Origin: Negadavirga shengliensis | GTDB taxonomy: Bacteria > Bacteroidota > Bacteroidia > Cytophagales > Cyclobacteriaceae | DNA: 64,000 nucleotides | Reading direction: 5' to 3' | NCBI RefSeq assembly: GCF_042652345.1 | Contig: NZ_JBHSJJ010000003.1 | Location: 124,001-188,000 of the forward strand | Shown: positions 43,636 through 52,456 of the stretch, piece after piece | Layout: each line of letters starts with the position of its first letter | Position numbering within the stretch: the stretch's first letter is position 1 | Made by a program: the position numbers and the translations under genes | Notes under the pieces: generated by a model | What the model saw: only the letters and a program-made list of their open reading frames with translations | Database searches by the model: none | Told to the model about the DNA's origin: nothing

Positions 43636-45060
43636 ATGCAAGCAAATATAGACGCAACGGTTATAGAGGAGGTTTTCAGAAAGCAGAAGGCAGCTTCGAT
43701 GCGTTTAAAGCAGAAAACCGTCCAGGAGAGGCTTGACAGTCTCAGACAGTTAAAAGAGTGGATAAAATCCAATAGGGAAAAGATTAAGGAAGCAGTCTGG
43801 GATGATTTGAAAAAGCCGCCTACGGAAACAGACCTGACCGAAATATACGTGGTGCTTTCAGAAATCAGTCATGCTGTCAAATGGCTCCCCAAATGGGCAG
43901 GGGTTCATAAAATAAAAGGATATTTGCCCCTCGTCGGGAGTAAATCTTATATACAGATGGAACCCAAAGGGATGGCCTTGATCATCTCGCCGTGGAATTA
44001 TCCCTTCAATCTGGCCATTGGTCCGTTGGTTTCTGCCATTGCAGCCGGTTGTACCGTGGTTCTGAAGCCTTCGGAAATGGCGCCAAGCACATCGAGGCTC
44101 ATAGGTGGGATGGTGTCTGAGGTATTTAGAGAAGAGGAAGTGACCGTGATAGAAGGAGGGCCTCTTGTTGTACAGACTCTCCTCTCCAAACCATTTGATC
44201 ACGTATTCTTTACAGGAAGCCCTGCTGTAGGCAAGTCAGTGATGAAAGCTGCTTCAGAGCATTTGACTTCTGTAACCCTGGAATTAGGGGGGAAATCCCC
44301 TGTATTGATTGATAAGGCCTGCAAAATCAGTGAAGTCGCTGAAAGGGTAGTCTGGGGAAAGTTTTTGAACTGCGGCCAAACCTGTGTAGCACCTGATTAC
44401 GTACTGGTACATGAAACTGAAGCCGATCGGTTTTTTGAGGAGATGAAGGTGCAGGTAAGGAAAATGTTCAATCCAAAAGATAGAGGTACTGCGAACAACG
44501 AGGATTATGGCCGTATTATCAACCCACAGCACCTGGAAAGGCTACAGGACATGTTTTCCGAGGCTTTGGACAAGGGCGCACAAATTGTGGTGGGTGGTGA
44601 GGTGGACAAGGCAGGAAATTATATGGCGCCCACGGTGCTGCGAGAGATCAGGACAGACTTGAAGTTGATGCAGGAAGAGATTTTTGGCCCCCTCTTACCC
44701 GTTCTTACCTATTCGGATATTGATGAAGCCATTGCCTTTATAAATTCGAAACCCAAACCCCTTGCCATTTATGTATTTACTGAAGAGGATTTTTTCAGTG
44801 ACTACGTATTGACACATACAAGTTCGGGAACCGCTGTAATCAACGATTGTGCGGTGCAGTTTGGCCATCCCGGTCTGCCTTTTGGAGGAGTGGGGCAAAG
44901 CGGTATGGGGAAGTCTCATGGATATTATGGTTTTCTGGCTTTTTCTAACCAAAAGGCTGTTCTGCATCAAAAAACAGGTTTCACCCCAGTCAGAAACCTT
45001 TATCCGCCTTACGGGTTTAAGAAGCGAAAAATCGTCAGTTTATTTTTGAGATTTAAATAG
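43636..45060 (+). CDS. class 3-type aldehyde dehydrogenase
   Basis: A 474-residue NAD(P)+-dependent enzyme oxidising aldehydes to acids, resembling fatty-aldehyde or medium-chain ALDH3 proteins. The NAD fold contains FTGSPAVGK. The catalytic glutamate is in LELGGKSPV, and the cysteine in NCGQTCVAPDY. The C-terminus is basic (GFKKRKIVSLFLRFK), which in ALDH3 relatives helps membrane association. Its natural substrate and regulation are not shown. Confidence 0.9.
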   Translation: MQANIDATVIEEVFRKQKAASMRLKQKTVQERLDSLRQLKEWIKSNREKIKEAVWDDLKKPPTETDLTEIYVVLSEISHAVKWLPKWAGVHKIKGYLPLVGSKSYIQMEPKGMALIISPWNYPFNLAIGPLVSAIAAGCTVVLKPSEMAPSTSRLIGGMVSEVFREEEVTVIEGGPLVVQTLLSKPFDHVFFTGSPAVGKSVMKAASEHLTSVTLELGGKSPVLIDKACKISEVAERVVWGKFLNCGQTCVAPDYVLVHETEADRFFEEMKVQVRKMFNPKDRGTANNEDYGRIINPQHLERLQDMFSEALDKGAQIVVGGEVDKAGNYMAPTVLREIRTDLKLMQEEIFGPLLPVLTYSDIDEAIAFINSKPKPLAIYVFTEEDFFSDYVLTHTSSGTAVINDCAVQFGHPGLPFGGVGQSGMGKSHGYYGFLAFSNQKAVLHQKTGFTPVRNLYPPYGFKKRKIVSLFLRFK

Positions 45061-45132
45061 CTTTATTTTTAAATGTCTTTTCCCGATGGTTGGCGTCGTG
45101 GCGTTTTGAAGAAGCGGGTTTTGTATGACCAT

Positions 45133-45260
45133 ATGATGCAGCGTTTTTTATTCTATCAGCCTGTTCTCCCGCTGTTTGTCCACAAACCATTAAAAATAAC
45201 AAGAAATACGTCCAGGCTACCGGGAATGAGGATTTGGTGGGTATTTACTTTGAACCCGAC
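45133..45260 (+). pseudogene. frame-broken N-terminal fragment of a lipoprotein
   Basis: From ATG 45133 the frame reads MMQRF, then a T6 run (45144-45149) shifts it. One base fewer there would continue into FILSACSPAVCP, a lipoprotein signal with lipobox cysteine, and then a protein-like run ending GIYFEPD at 45260. Beyond that the sequence is antisense to the next small gene and loses protein character. It looks like a truncated, frameshifted gene, or a homopolymer sequencing error plus a truncation. No family was recognised. Confidence 0.35.
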
Positions 45261-45490
45261 ATGATGGTGTTGTCATTATCCAGCAATTCTATATACTCAC
45301 CAAAATACTTGTTGAAAGTAATCACCAGATGGCCAAAATCACCAGATGTCATCTCTTTTTGTATACTGCGGGTATTCATTCCGAGCGCTTCACTCAGGGT
45401 TTCTGCATATTCTAACAAATCCTCGCCTGTTTTATCAGTGTCCTTTTGATCGAGTTGGATTTGCATGATTGCTTTAGTTTTGGACGCCAT
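45245..45490 (-). CDS. small hypothetical protein
   Basis: An 81-residue acidic, soluble protein starting MASKTKAIMQIQLDQ and rich in charged residues, with predicted helices and no signal or membrane segment. Its last five codons lie over the broken lipoprotein fragment, so its C-terminus may have been altered by the same event. I do not recognise it. A dyad lies about 200 bases upstream, at 45697-45718. Confidence 0.5.
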   Translation of the reverse strand: MASKTKAIMQIQLDQKDTDKTGEDLLEYAETLSEALGMNTRSIQKEMTSGDFGHLVITFNKYFGEYIELLDNDNTIMSGSK

Positions 45491-45997
45491 TATCTTATTG
45501 CTTTAAAAATTTGTTGTTTCATACACTATGTTAACTTACCACCACTGCCTGGAATTGTAGGGTTTACATCAATCAGGTTTTTCCGCTGTTCTATGGTTCA
45601 AACTGGATTTATTATTAATATTTTGTTTTATACAAGAGCAAATATGTGTTTTATTTTTAGGAATATTATTTTATGTTTTTCAAATACATATTAATGATAT
45701 ACTCGGAGTGGAGTATATGCACATAATTAATGGAATAATATTTGAATTTACAAAATATTTTTTTTCAAAAAAAAACAAGCGCAACTCTATAGTATAAATT
45801 TTATGGTGGGATTTTGAAAGATAAATAAACACTTTCAACTGTTTATTGAGGCCAACAGATGCAGTAGGTTTCATATCAAAATAACACAGTTGACCTTGGC
45901 AAAGCCATGACCGCAAAGCCGGTTTATTTCCAGCTCCGGATTTGCGATCATGCCCTGGGGTATTAGGCTCGCCCCCCTTGAGCTCTCCATTATTTGA
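45491..45997. other. 507-base AT-rich gap without a recognisable gene
   Basis: Between the small gene and lysA. It contains the dyad at 45697-45718, A/T runs around 45750-45780, and a more GC-rich stretch from 45900. No supported gene is present. The minus-strand frames are short and unlike proteins. It may be the site of past rearrangement. Confidence 0.5.
45697..45718. promoter_or_regulatory. 8-bp inverted repeat, operator-like
   Basis: ATATACTC (45697-45704) and GAGTATAT (45711-45718) form a perfect dyad around GGAGTG. It could be an operator or a small hairpin. Nothing links it to a specific gene. Confidence 0.45.
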
Positions 45998-47233
45998 TTA
46001 CTCAAGATCCACCATGGGCTGGTTTCTGAGGATGTCTTCAAAGCTTTCCCTTTCTCGGATGAGGAAGTCCTTCCCTCTGAAAAGCAGGATTTCGGCAGGA
46101 CGTAGTCGGGAATTGTAATTGGAGGCCATGCTGTATCCGTAAGCCCCCGCATTTTTGATGGCGATGATGTCACCTTCTTTTACCTCCTTAAGCTTTCTGT
46201 CGGCGGCGATGGTATCGGTCTCACAAATGTAACCGACTAAGGTATAGACCCTCTCAGGCCCATCCAACTTGGAAATATTCACCACATCATGGTAGGCGTC
46301 GTACATCATAGGCCGCAACAGGTGGTTAAGTCCGGAGTCTACCCCCACAAATGTCGTGGCAGGCGTGGATTTTACCACGTTGGTTTTTACCAGGAGGTAG
46401 CCGCATTCGCTGACCAGAAACTTGCCCGGTTCAAACCACAATTCAAGTTCCCTGCCATACTCTTTACAGAATGTTTTAAACGCATTGGATACCTTTTTGC
46501 CGATTTCATGGATGTCAGTGGTGATGTCCCCGATTTTATAGGCCACTTTGAATCCTCCTCCAAAATCCAGAAACCGGAGATCTTTGAATTCCTTGGCTGC
46601 ATCAAACAAAATCTCCGCTCCTTTGAGAAATACCTCTGCGTCCAGAATGTCGGAACCGGTATGAACATGTAATCCGATCACATTGAGGTTATAAGCTTCC
46701 ACTATCCGCAATACATGTTTTAATTGGAGTATGGAAATGCCAAACTTGCTGTCGATATGGCCGACGGAAATTTTTGCGTTTCCTCCTGCCAGTATATGGG
46801 GATTCAGGCGAACACACAAGGGAACGGTATTTCCATACTCAGTGCCAAAATGCTCCAGCATAGGAATGTTGTCAATATTCACCATGACTCCCAATTCCAC
46901 CGCTTCTTTTATTTCTTCAAAGGACACACAGTTAGGGGTGTACATGATTTCCTGGGGCTGAAACCCCACATGCATACAAAGTTTGATTTCTTCAATGGAA
47001 ACCGCATCCACACCGGTCCCCGCTTTTTTCATCAGCTTTAGGATATTGATGTTGGACAATGCTTTAGTGGCATATTTTATCCTCATGGTTACTTCGGAAA
47101 AAGCCGTTTTTAGCTTTTCCACCTGTTGAAGTATTTTTTCCCCATCATACACATAAAGCGGGGTGCCATATTTTTGGGCAAGATCGGAAAGGGCCAGTCC
47201 CTGGATGCGGAATTGTTGTTCTTTGATTTCCAT
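45998..47233 (-). CDS. lysA: diaminopimelate decarboxylase
   Basis: Last step of lysine synthesis: meso-diaminopimelate to L-lysine with CO2 release, using PLP. The ATG at 47233 (MEIKEQQFRIQG) gives 411 residues. The frame extends upstream to 47314, but the extension is not protein-like. The PLP lysine is in IKYATKAL, glycine loops in FGGGFKV, with the EPGKFLV and GYICETDTIA motifs near the C-terminal active site. Ornithine decarboxylases share the fold but differ in these motifs. Confidence 0.93.
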   Translation of the reverse strand: MEIKEQQFRIQGLALSDLAQKYGTPLYVYDGEKILQQVEKLKTAFSEVTMRIKYATKALSNINILKLMKKAGTGVDAVSIEEIKLCMHVGFQPQEIMYTPNCVSFEEIKEAVELGVMVNIDNIPMLEHFGTEYGNTVPLCVRLNPHILAGGNAKISVGHIDSKFGISILQLKHVLRIVEAYNLNVIGLHVHTGSDILDAEVFLKGAEILFDAAKEFKDLRFLDFGGGFKVAYKIGDITTDIHEIGKKVSNAFKTFCKEYGRELELWFEPGKFLVSECGYLLVKTNVVKSTPATTFVGVDSGLNHLLRPMMYDAYHDVVNISKLDGPERVYTLVGYICETDTIAADRKLKEVKEGDIIAIKNAGAYGYSMASNYNSRLRPAEILLFRGKDFLIRERESFEDILRNQPMVDLE

Positions 47234-47498
47234 ATGAAAATATTTGAGGTGCAAAGATATATAAACGTTGCCCAAACATAAAATGAAATGGCCGTTAGGA
47301 TGGTGCCAGTCCAATCCAGGTGCGGGGGCGCACGGCGTATCTGGGATCTATGGGAGGAATTTTCAGCCGGAAAAAAGAGTTATTGATGTAGACCGTCATA
47401 AGGTAACAAGTATACCCTTGAAAGCTTGTAGGTTAGGACATTTGTTAAAAATAGTTAAGTTCGTCGATTGCTTGTGGGAGAAGCCTTAAATTTGTAAT

Positions 47499-49214
47499 AT
47501 GTCAAAAACCAATATGAAAATAATCATTTTCCTGATGTCTTTGGCCACTTTGGGTTTGGTCGGGTTTCAGTTTTATTGGGTAAGCAATGTGTTGCAGATC
47601 AATCAGGAAAGATTTGAACAGAATGTTTATCAGGCCCTGGCCTCAACGGCTGACAAGTTGGAGAAAGGAGAAGCCAGTGACATTCTTTTAAGTTCCCTGG
47701 CAGGTGATACTGTTTTTCAACAGGCATTGTTTCAGCCCATAGAACCTATCCAGTTGCAGGTGAGGAGGAGGCAGGTGGCGATTAACAGGCCTTCCATGGT
47801 AGATTCACTTTTTAGCCAGCCAATGCCTCAGATATCACCGACGTTCCAAAAGCTGATTGCTTCTAAGGAAGGAGAGCCTAAGAGCTTTAGGCAAATAGAA
47901 AAATACTTTCACATGTCGCCATCTGTGGCGTCCACTTTATTTACTCCGGATGAAATGGCCATACTGCTTCAGGAGAAGGAGAAATATTTGGAATTTTTGA
48001 GTAAACAGGATCAGTATTTCAATAAAAGGAAGTATGCCTCCACCCGCCAGGCATATATTGTGGAGGAATACAATGTGCCCCGGGATGTGGCAGAAACCAT
48101 AGTACAGGCGAATTTGAAAATAGAGCTGGTGGAGGTGGTGGTTCATCAGTTACTTTTACAAGGCAAACAATATGTATTGAACAGGATGGATACCGCACAG
48201 GTTAAAAATGAAATCCGATCTCAATTGGATAAAAGAGGTATCGATCAACCGTTTGAATTGGCGGTAATAGATGAAAGAGACAGTATCATAGGTGTGGGAG
48301 AAATAGCGGATTTAGTATCTTTAAAAAATTCCGGCATCCGGGCCGAACTGTTTCCAAGTGATCTTGTGGGGTCAGATAACTTTTTAGTGATTGATTTTCC
48401 GAACAAAAAAAATTATCTGTTGCAGCAGATCTGGATGCCTTTAATGAGTTCCCTGGTTTTCATGGGGATCATTATTTTTTGTTTTGTTTATGCCATTCAG
48501 GTCATTATCAGGCAGAAGAAAATATCCGAAATCAAGAATGATTTTATCAACAACATGACCCATGAGTTTAAGACACCTATTTCTACGGTGAGCTTGGCCA
48601 TTGAAGCCCTGCAGGACCCTGATCTAATGAATCAGGAATCCATCAGAAACAGGTATCTTGCCATCATTAAAGAAGAGAACAAGCGGCTGGGTACACAAGT
48701 GGAACAGGTACTTCAGGCGGCTGCTTTGGATAAGAAGGATTTTAGGTTGAAAATTGAGAAAATCAACATCATTGAATTGATAGCCTCTGCCAAAGAGCAC
48801 TTTGGGTTGATTGTGGAAAAGAGAGGGGGTAGCATCGATGCGGATTTTGATATAAGTGACCGGGAAATTGAAGCTGATTTTTTCCATCTCTCCAATATAA
48901 TTAATAACTTGTTGGATAATGCCAATAAGTATTCCAAGGCAGCACCCAACATAAAAGTATATGTCAAGGATCTGGGCAATCAATTCAGCATTGCCATTAA
49001 GGATTTCGGGGTAGGAATGAGCAAAGATGCCCTAAAGAAAATATTTGATAAATTTTACAGAGTGCCTACTGGAAATATCCACGATGTGAAGGGGTTTGGA
49101 CTCGGCCTTTCTTACGTCAAAACCATGGTAGAAGCGCATAAAGGCACAGTCTCTGTGGAAAGTGAACTGGGGAGAGGAAGTGTATTCACCATCAATTTAC
49201 CGAAAAGACAATGA
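47499..49214 (+). CDS. sensor histidine kinase with large periplasmic domain
   Basis: A 571-residue kinase with transmembrane segments at about 8-28 and 310-333, enclosing about 280 residues of periplasmic sequence with no recognised sensor fold. The phosphoacceptor is in NNMTHEFKTPISTV (His355). N box NNLLDNANKYS, G1 DFGVGMS, and G2 GFGLGLSYVK are intact. The stop overlaps the response regulator by four bases. A TAAATTTG box at 47487-47494 lies only four bases before the ATG, so the start may be the later ATG at 47514. Confidence 0.93.
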   Translation: MSKTNMKIIIFLMSLATLGLVGFQFYWVSNVLQINQERFEQNVYQALASTADKLEKGEASDILLSSLAGDTVFQQALFQPIEPIQLQVRRRQVAINRPSMVDSLFSQPMPQISPTFQKLIASKEGEPKSFRQIEKYFHMSPSVASTLFTPDEMAILLQEKEKYLEFLSKQDQYFNKRKYASTRQAYIVEEYNVPRDVAETIVQANLKIELVEVVVHQLLLQGKQYVLNRMDTAQVKNEIRSQLDKRGIDQPFELAVIDERDSIIGVGEIADLVSLKNSGIRAELFPSDLVGSDNFLVIDFPNKKNYLLQQIWMPLMSSLVFMGIIIFCFVYAIQVIIRQKKISEIKNDFINNMTHEFKTPISTVSLAIEALQDPDLMNQESIRNRYLAIIKEENKRLGTQVEQVLQAAALDKKDFRLKIEKINIIELIASAKEHFGLIVEKRGGSIDADFDISDREIEADFFHLSNIINNLLDNANKYSKAAPNIKVYVKDLGNQFSIAIKDFGVGMSKDALKKIFDKFYRVPTGNIHDVKGFGLGLSYVKTMVEAHKGTVSVESELGRGSVFTINLPKRQ

Positions 49215-49912
49215 GCAAAGCCAAGATACTTTTAGTAGAGGATGATCCAAATTTGGGTGATATTTTACAGGAATACCTGACCGTAAAAGGATATGACACT
49301 ACCCTGTGCAGAGATGGGGTGGAAGGTTGGAACAAGTTCAGAAAGGGCCAGTTTCAGCTTTGTATTTTAGATGTGATGATGCCAAAAAAAGATGGCTTCA
49401 CCCTTGGTAAAGAAATCAGGCAAGTTGAAGAAAATATCCCTATTATATATCTCACCGCGAAGAACCTTAAAGAAGACGTGATAGAAGGGCTGAAGATCGG
49501 CGCCGATGATTACATCACCAAACCCTTCAGTATGGAGGAGTTGCTATTGAGAATCTCCGCTATTCTCAGAAGGACGCAATCGAAAAGTGAACCTGAAACC
49601 CTTAAAACCTACAAATTTGGCGGATTTACCCTTCAATATGATATGCAGATTCTTGAAGGGCCTGATGGAGAACACAAGTTGACCTCCAAGGAAAACGAGC
49701 TGTTGCGGTTGTTGGTCGCAGAAAGAAACAAAAATGTAAGCCGTTCTCACGCCCTTAAGCAGATATGGGGTGATGACAGTTATTTCAATGCCCGGAGTAT
49801 GGATGTATATCTTAGTAAAATCCGAAAATTATTAAAAGCTGACGAAAACGTACAGATCATTACCTTGCATGGAGAAGGATTTAAGATGGTGGTAAATCAG
49901 CCGGCAAGGTGA
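49211..49912 (+). CDS. OmpR/PhoB-type response regulator
   Basis: A 233-residue partner of the kinase, overlapping it by four bases (ATGA). The receiver domain has phosphoacceptor Asp54 in CILDVMMP, an acidic pocket EDD, and the conserved Lys in DDYITKPF. The winged-helix domain (about 135-230) contains LTSKENELLRLLVAERN and VDVYLSKIRKLL-like VYLSKIRKLL. It should bind DNA when phosphorylated. Targets are not shown. Confidence 0.95.
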   Translation: MSKAKILLVEDDPNLGDILQEYLTVKGYDTTLCRDGVEGWNKFRKGQFQLCILDVMMPKKDGFTLGKEIRQVEENIPIIYLTAKNLKEDVIEGLKIGADDYITKPFSMEELLLRISAILRRTQSKSEPETLKTYKFGGFTLQYDMQILEGPDGEHKLTSKENELLRLLVAERNKNVSRSHALKQIWGDDSYFNARSMDVYLSKIRKLLKADENVQIITLHGEGFKMVVNQPAR

Positions 49913-50003
49913 GCAGGAATGTGTGGTTTGTTCTTTTTTTAGGAGAATATTTGAAAATATAGATTTTTCAATTTATTTTTTCATTTTAAAATAAGACAAA
50001 TCA

Positions 50004-50387
50004 ATGAGCAAGAAAATAATTCTTACCGAAGAAGCACCCAAACCCATCGGGCCTTATAGCCAGGCAGTGGAAGTCAACAAGGTTTTGTACCTATCCGGCC
50101 AAATTGCATTAGACGCAGAAAGCAGGGAGCTTATCAATGAAAACATCACCGAAGAAACCCATGCGGTGATGAAAAATATCGAAGCCGTCCTTCGGGCAGC
50201 GGGATATGGATTTCCGGATGTGATCAAATGCAGCATTTTTGTCAGGAACATGGATGATTTTACGGCTGTTAACGAGGCATATGGACAATATTTTAAAATA
50301 GACCCGCCGGCGAGGGAAACTGTGGAAGTAAGCAGATTGCCTAAAAATGTCAATGTGGAGATTTCTTGCATAGCTGCAAAAATTTGA
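50004..50387 (+). CDS. ridA: RidA-family enamine/imine deaminase
   Basis: Hydrolyses reactive enamines and imines made by PLP enzymes such as serine/threonine dehydratase, one of which is at 1.8 kb in this window. The 127-residue protein has the GPYSQAV start, SGQIALD, the arginine of DPPARETVEVSRLP, and the final EISCIAA. It is alone in transcript, as far as can be seen. Confidence 0.94.
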   Translation: MSKKIILTEEAPKPIGPYSQAVEVNKVLYLSGQIALDAESRELINENITEETHAVMKNIEAVLRAAGYGFPDVIKCSIFVRNMDDFTAVNEAYGQYFKIDPPARETVEVSRLPKNVNVEISCIAAKI

Positions 50388-50414
50388 ACCATTTACCAAA
50401 TAAGGGTTTCAACG

Positions 50415-50906
50415 ATGATCAAGCTAACGCCGACTTACAGTGAGATTTTGGTTTCTTCTTTGTCAAGAACGGAAGTGACCAGAAGGATGGGTTTGGTGAC
50501 AGACCAGGTTAATTTTATGGATGCCTCGGTCATCAAAAAAAATCAGATCAGTTTTTTCAATGGCTATATCCAGGGCAGCCGTTTTCAGCTTTCCCTGAAA
50601 ATCAACAAGGCCGATAGCTTTTTGCCTTTAATAAAAGGAGAAATAGAGCCAACCGAGAAAGGCTGCATCATTTTTTTAGATTACTCGTTTTTCCCCAGTA
50701 CAGAATTTTTCCTGGGCTTTTGGGGGGTTATCACCTTTTTGTTAACCTTATTTTTTTTGATTTTCATGCAGGATTGGCTCTTTGCCTCATTGAGTGTCCT
50801 GGTGGGAACCGGGAATTATTTCTTTGCATTTTTTTACTTCAAAAGAAAAGTAAAGCAGAGCCAACGGGTTTTCTATGAGATGATGGATATTAAGGTTCGG
50901 GAATGA
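50415..50906 (+). CDS. hypothetical two-span membrane protein
   Basis: A 163-residue protein with a soluble beta-rich N-terminal half (to about 95) and two hydrophobic segments near 98-120 and 125-142, joined by a short loop. It resembles small membrane proteins of unknown function in Bacteroidota and has no recognised domain. The reading frame is intact and ends at the fumC leader. Confidence 0.7.
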   Translation: MIKLTPTYSEILVSSLSRTEVTRRMGLVTDQVNFMDASVIKKNQISFFNGYIQGSRFQLSLKINKADSFLPLIKGEIEPTEKGCIIFLDYSFFPSTEFFLGFWGVITFLLTLFFLIFMQDWLFASLSVLVGTGNYFFAFFYFKRKVKQSQRVFYEMMDIKVRE

Positions 50907-50959
50907 GCCGCCCTGCTTTCAACATTTCAATGGCCATCTTATGTATTTTCCTTACCAGG

Positions 50960-51002
50960 TAGTAATTTAGCGGGGGCGAATCCCTGAGAGCTTTAATTAC
51001 TA
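50960..51002. promoter_or_regulatory. long hairpin in the fumC leader
   Basis: TAGTAATT (50960-50967) pairs with AATTACTA (50995-51002), enclosing an inner GGG/CCC stem (about 50972-50984). It lies 25 bases before the fumC start. No T run follows, so it may be a leader structure rather than a terminator. Confidence 0.4.
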
Positions 51003-51027
51003 ATGTTTTAATTATAAACTGTTAACA

Positions 51028-52431
51028 ATGGAGTATCGTATAGAAAATGACACGATGGGGCCGGTTGAGGTACCAGCTGACAAATATTGGGGGGCACAGA
51101 CCCAGAGATCCATCAATAATTTTAAAATCGGCGGGGCCAGAAATCAAATGCCGATCGAAATTGTCCATGCGTTTGCCATATTAAAAAAGTCTGCTGCCTT
51201 GACCAATGCGGAACTGGGGGTTTTGCCCCAGGAGAAAGCAGATATTATTGCCAAAGTGTGTGATGAGATTTTGGAAGGGGAGCTGGATGATCAATTCCCA
51301 TTGGTGGTATGGCAGACGGGTTCCGGCACCCAATCCAATATGAATGTCAACGAGGTGGTAGCATATCGTTCCCACGTGCTTTTGGGAGGCTCTTTAAAGG
51401 ATGAGAAGAAAAAAATCCATCCCAATGATGATGTGAACAAATCCCAGTCCTCAAATGATACTTTTCCTACGGCAATGCACATCGCAGCCTATAAGATGGT
51501 AGCGGAGACCACCATTCCTGGAGTGATAAAACTGAGGGAAACCCTGAAAGCCAAGTCTGATGAATTTATGGATGTGGTAAAAATCGGCAGGACCCATTTC
51601 ATGGATGCGACACCACTTACCTTGGGGCAGGAGTTTTCAGGATATGTTGCACAGTTGGACCATGCCTTGAGAGCTATCGGGAATACCTTGCCCCATCTTT
51701 CCGAATTGGCGCTGGGTGGGACCGCGGTGGGGACAGGCCTGAATACGCCGGAGGGATACGCAGAGAAGGTGGCTCGAAAAATTGCTGAATTTTCGGGGAA
51801 CCCCTTTGTGACAGCCCCCAATAAGTTCGAGTCATTAGCCGCTCATGATGCCATTGTGGAAACACATGGAGCGCTGAAACAGTTGGCAGTAAGCCTGATG
51901 AAAATCGCAAATGACATCCGTATGCTGTCTTCAGGCCCCCGTTCAGGAATAGGGGAAATCCTGATTCCAGAAAACGAACCGGGCTCCTCTATCATGCCAG
52001 GTAAAGTGAATCCTACCCAGGCAGAAGCGATGACCATGGTCTGTGCCCAGGTAATGGGAAATGATACCGCCGTATCAGTGGGCGGAGCAAATGGGCATTT
52101 TGAACTCAATGTCTTTAAGCCCATGATGATCTATAACTTGTTGAATTCCGCGAGGTTGCTGGGAGACGCCTGTGTTTCCTTTAATGACAACTGTGCCGTG
52201 GGTATCCAACCCAACGCGCCTTTTATCAAGCGGCATCTGGAAAATTCCCTGATGCTGGTCACGGCATTGAACCCGCATATTGGATATGAGAATGCAGCCA
52301 AAATTGCCAAAAAAGCACACAAAGAGGGTACCAGTCTCAGAGAGGCGGCATTGGCGTTGAACCTGCTGACCAATGAGCAGTTTGATGAGTGGGTCAAGCC
52401 CGAAAAAATGATCGGAGGATTGAAAAAATAA
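51028..52431 (+). CDS. fumC: class II fumarate hydratase
   Basis: Catalyses fumarate to malate in the citric acid cycle. The 467-residue protein shows the fumarase/aspartase signature GSSIMPGKVNPTQAE, with TGSGTQSNMNVNE, DPNDDVN-like HPNDDVNKSQSSND, and GRTHFMDATP. Oxygen-stable iron-free class II is indicated by the absence of the Fe-S cysteines of class I. It ends in a bidirectional terminator. Confidence 0.95.
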   Translation: MEYRIENDTMGPVEVPADKYWGAQTQRSINNFKIGGARNQMPIEIVHAFAILKKSAALTNAELGVLPQEKADIIAKVCDEILEGELDDQFPLVVWQTGSGTQSNMNVNEVVAYRSHVLLGGSLKDEKKKIHPNDDVNKSQSSNDTFPTAMHIAAYKMVAETTIPGVIKLRETLKAKSDEFMDVVKIGRTHFMDATPLTLGQEFSGYVAQLDHALRAIGNTLPHLSELALGGTAVGTGLNTPEGYAEKVARKIAEFSGNPFVTAPNKFESLAAHDAIVETHGALKQLAVSLMKIANDIRMLSSGPRSGIGEILIPENEPGSSIMPGKVNPTQAEAMTMVCAQVMGNDTAVSVGGANGHFELNVFKPMMIYNLLNSARLLGDACVSFNDNCAVGIQPNAPFIKRHLENSLMLVTALNPHIGYENAAKIAKKAHKEGTSLREAALALNLLTNEQFDEWVKPEKMIGGLKK

Positions 52432-52456
52432 AAAAAGGGGCCTGGCCCCTTTTTTA
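52431..52456. terminator. bidirectional terminator between fumC and gcvP
   Basis: AAAAAAGGGGCC (52431-52442) pairs with GGCCCCTTTTTT (52444-52455). The A run and T run let it serve both convergent genes. It overlaps the gcvP stop. Confidence 0.9.

Noticed and set aside
45680..45916. 78-codon minus-strand ORF in the AT-rich gap
   Set aside because: Low-complexity translation with no start context and no homologue pattern.
47487..47494. TAAATTTG promoter box for the histidine kinase
   Set aside because: It lies four bases before the ATG and has no TTG at the right distance; only noted in the gene entry.
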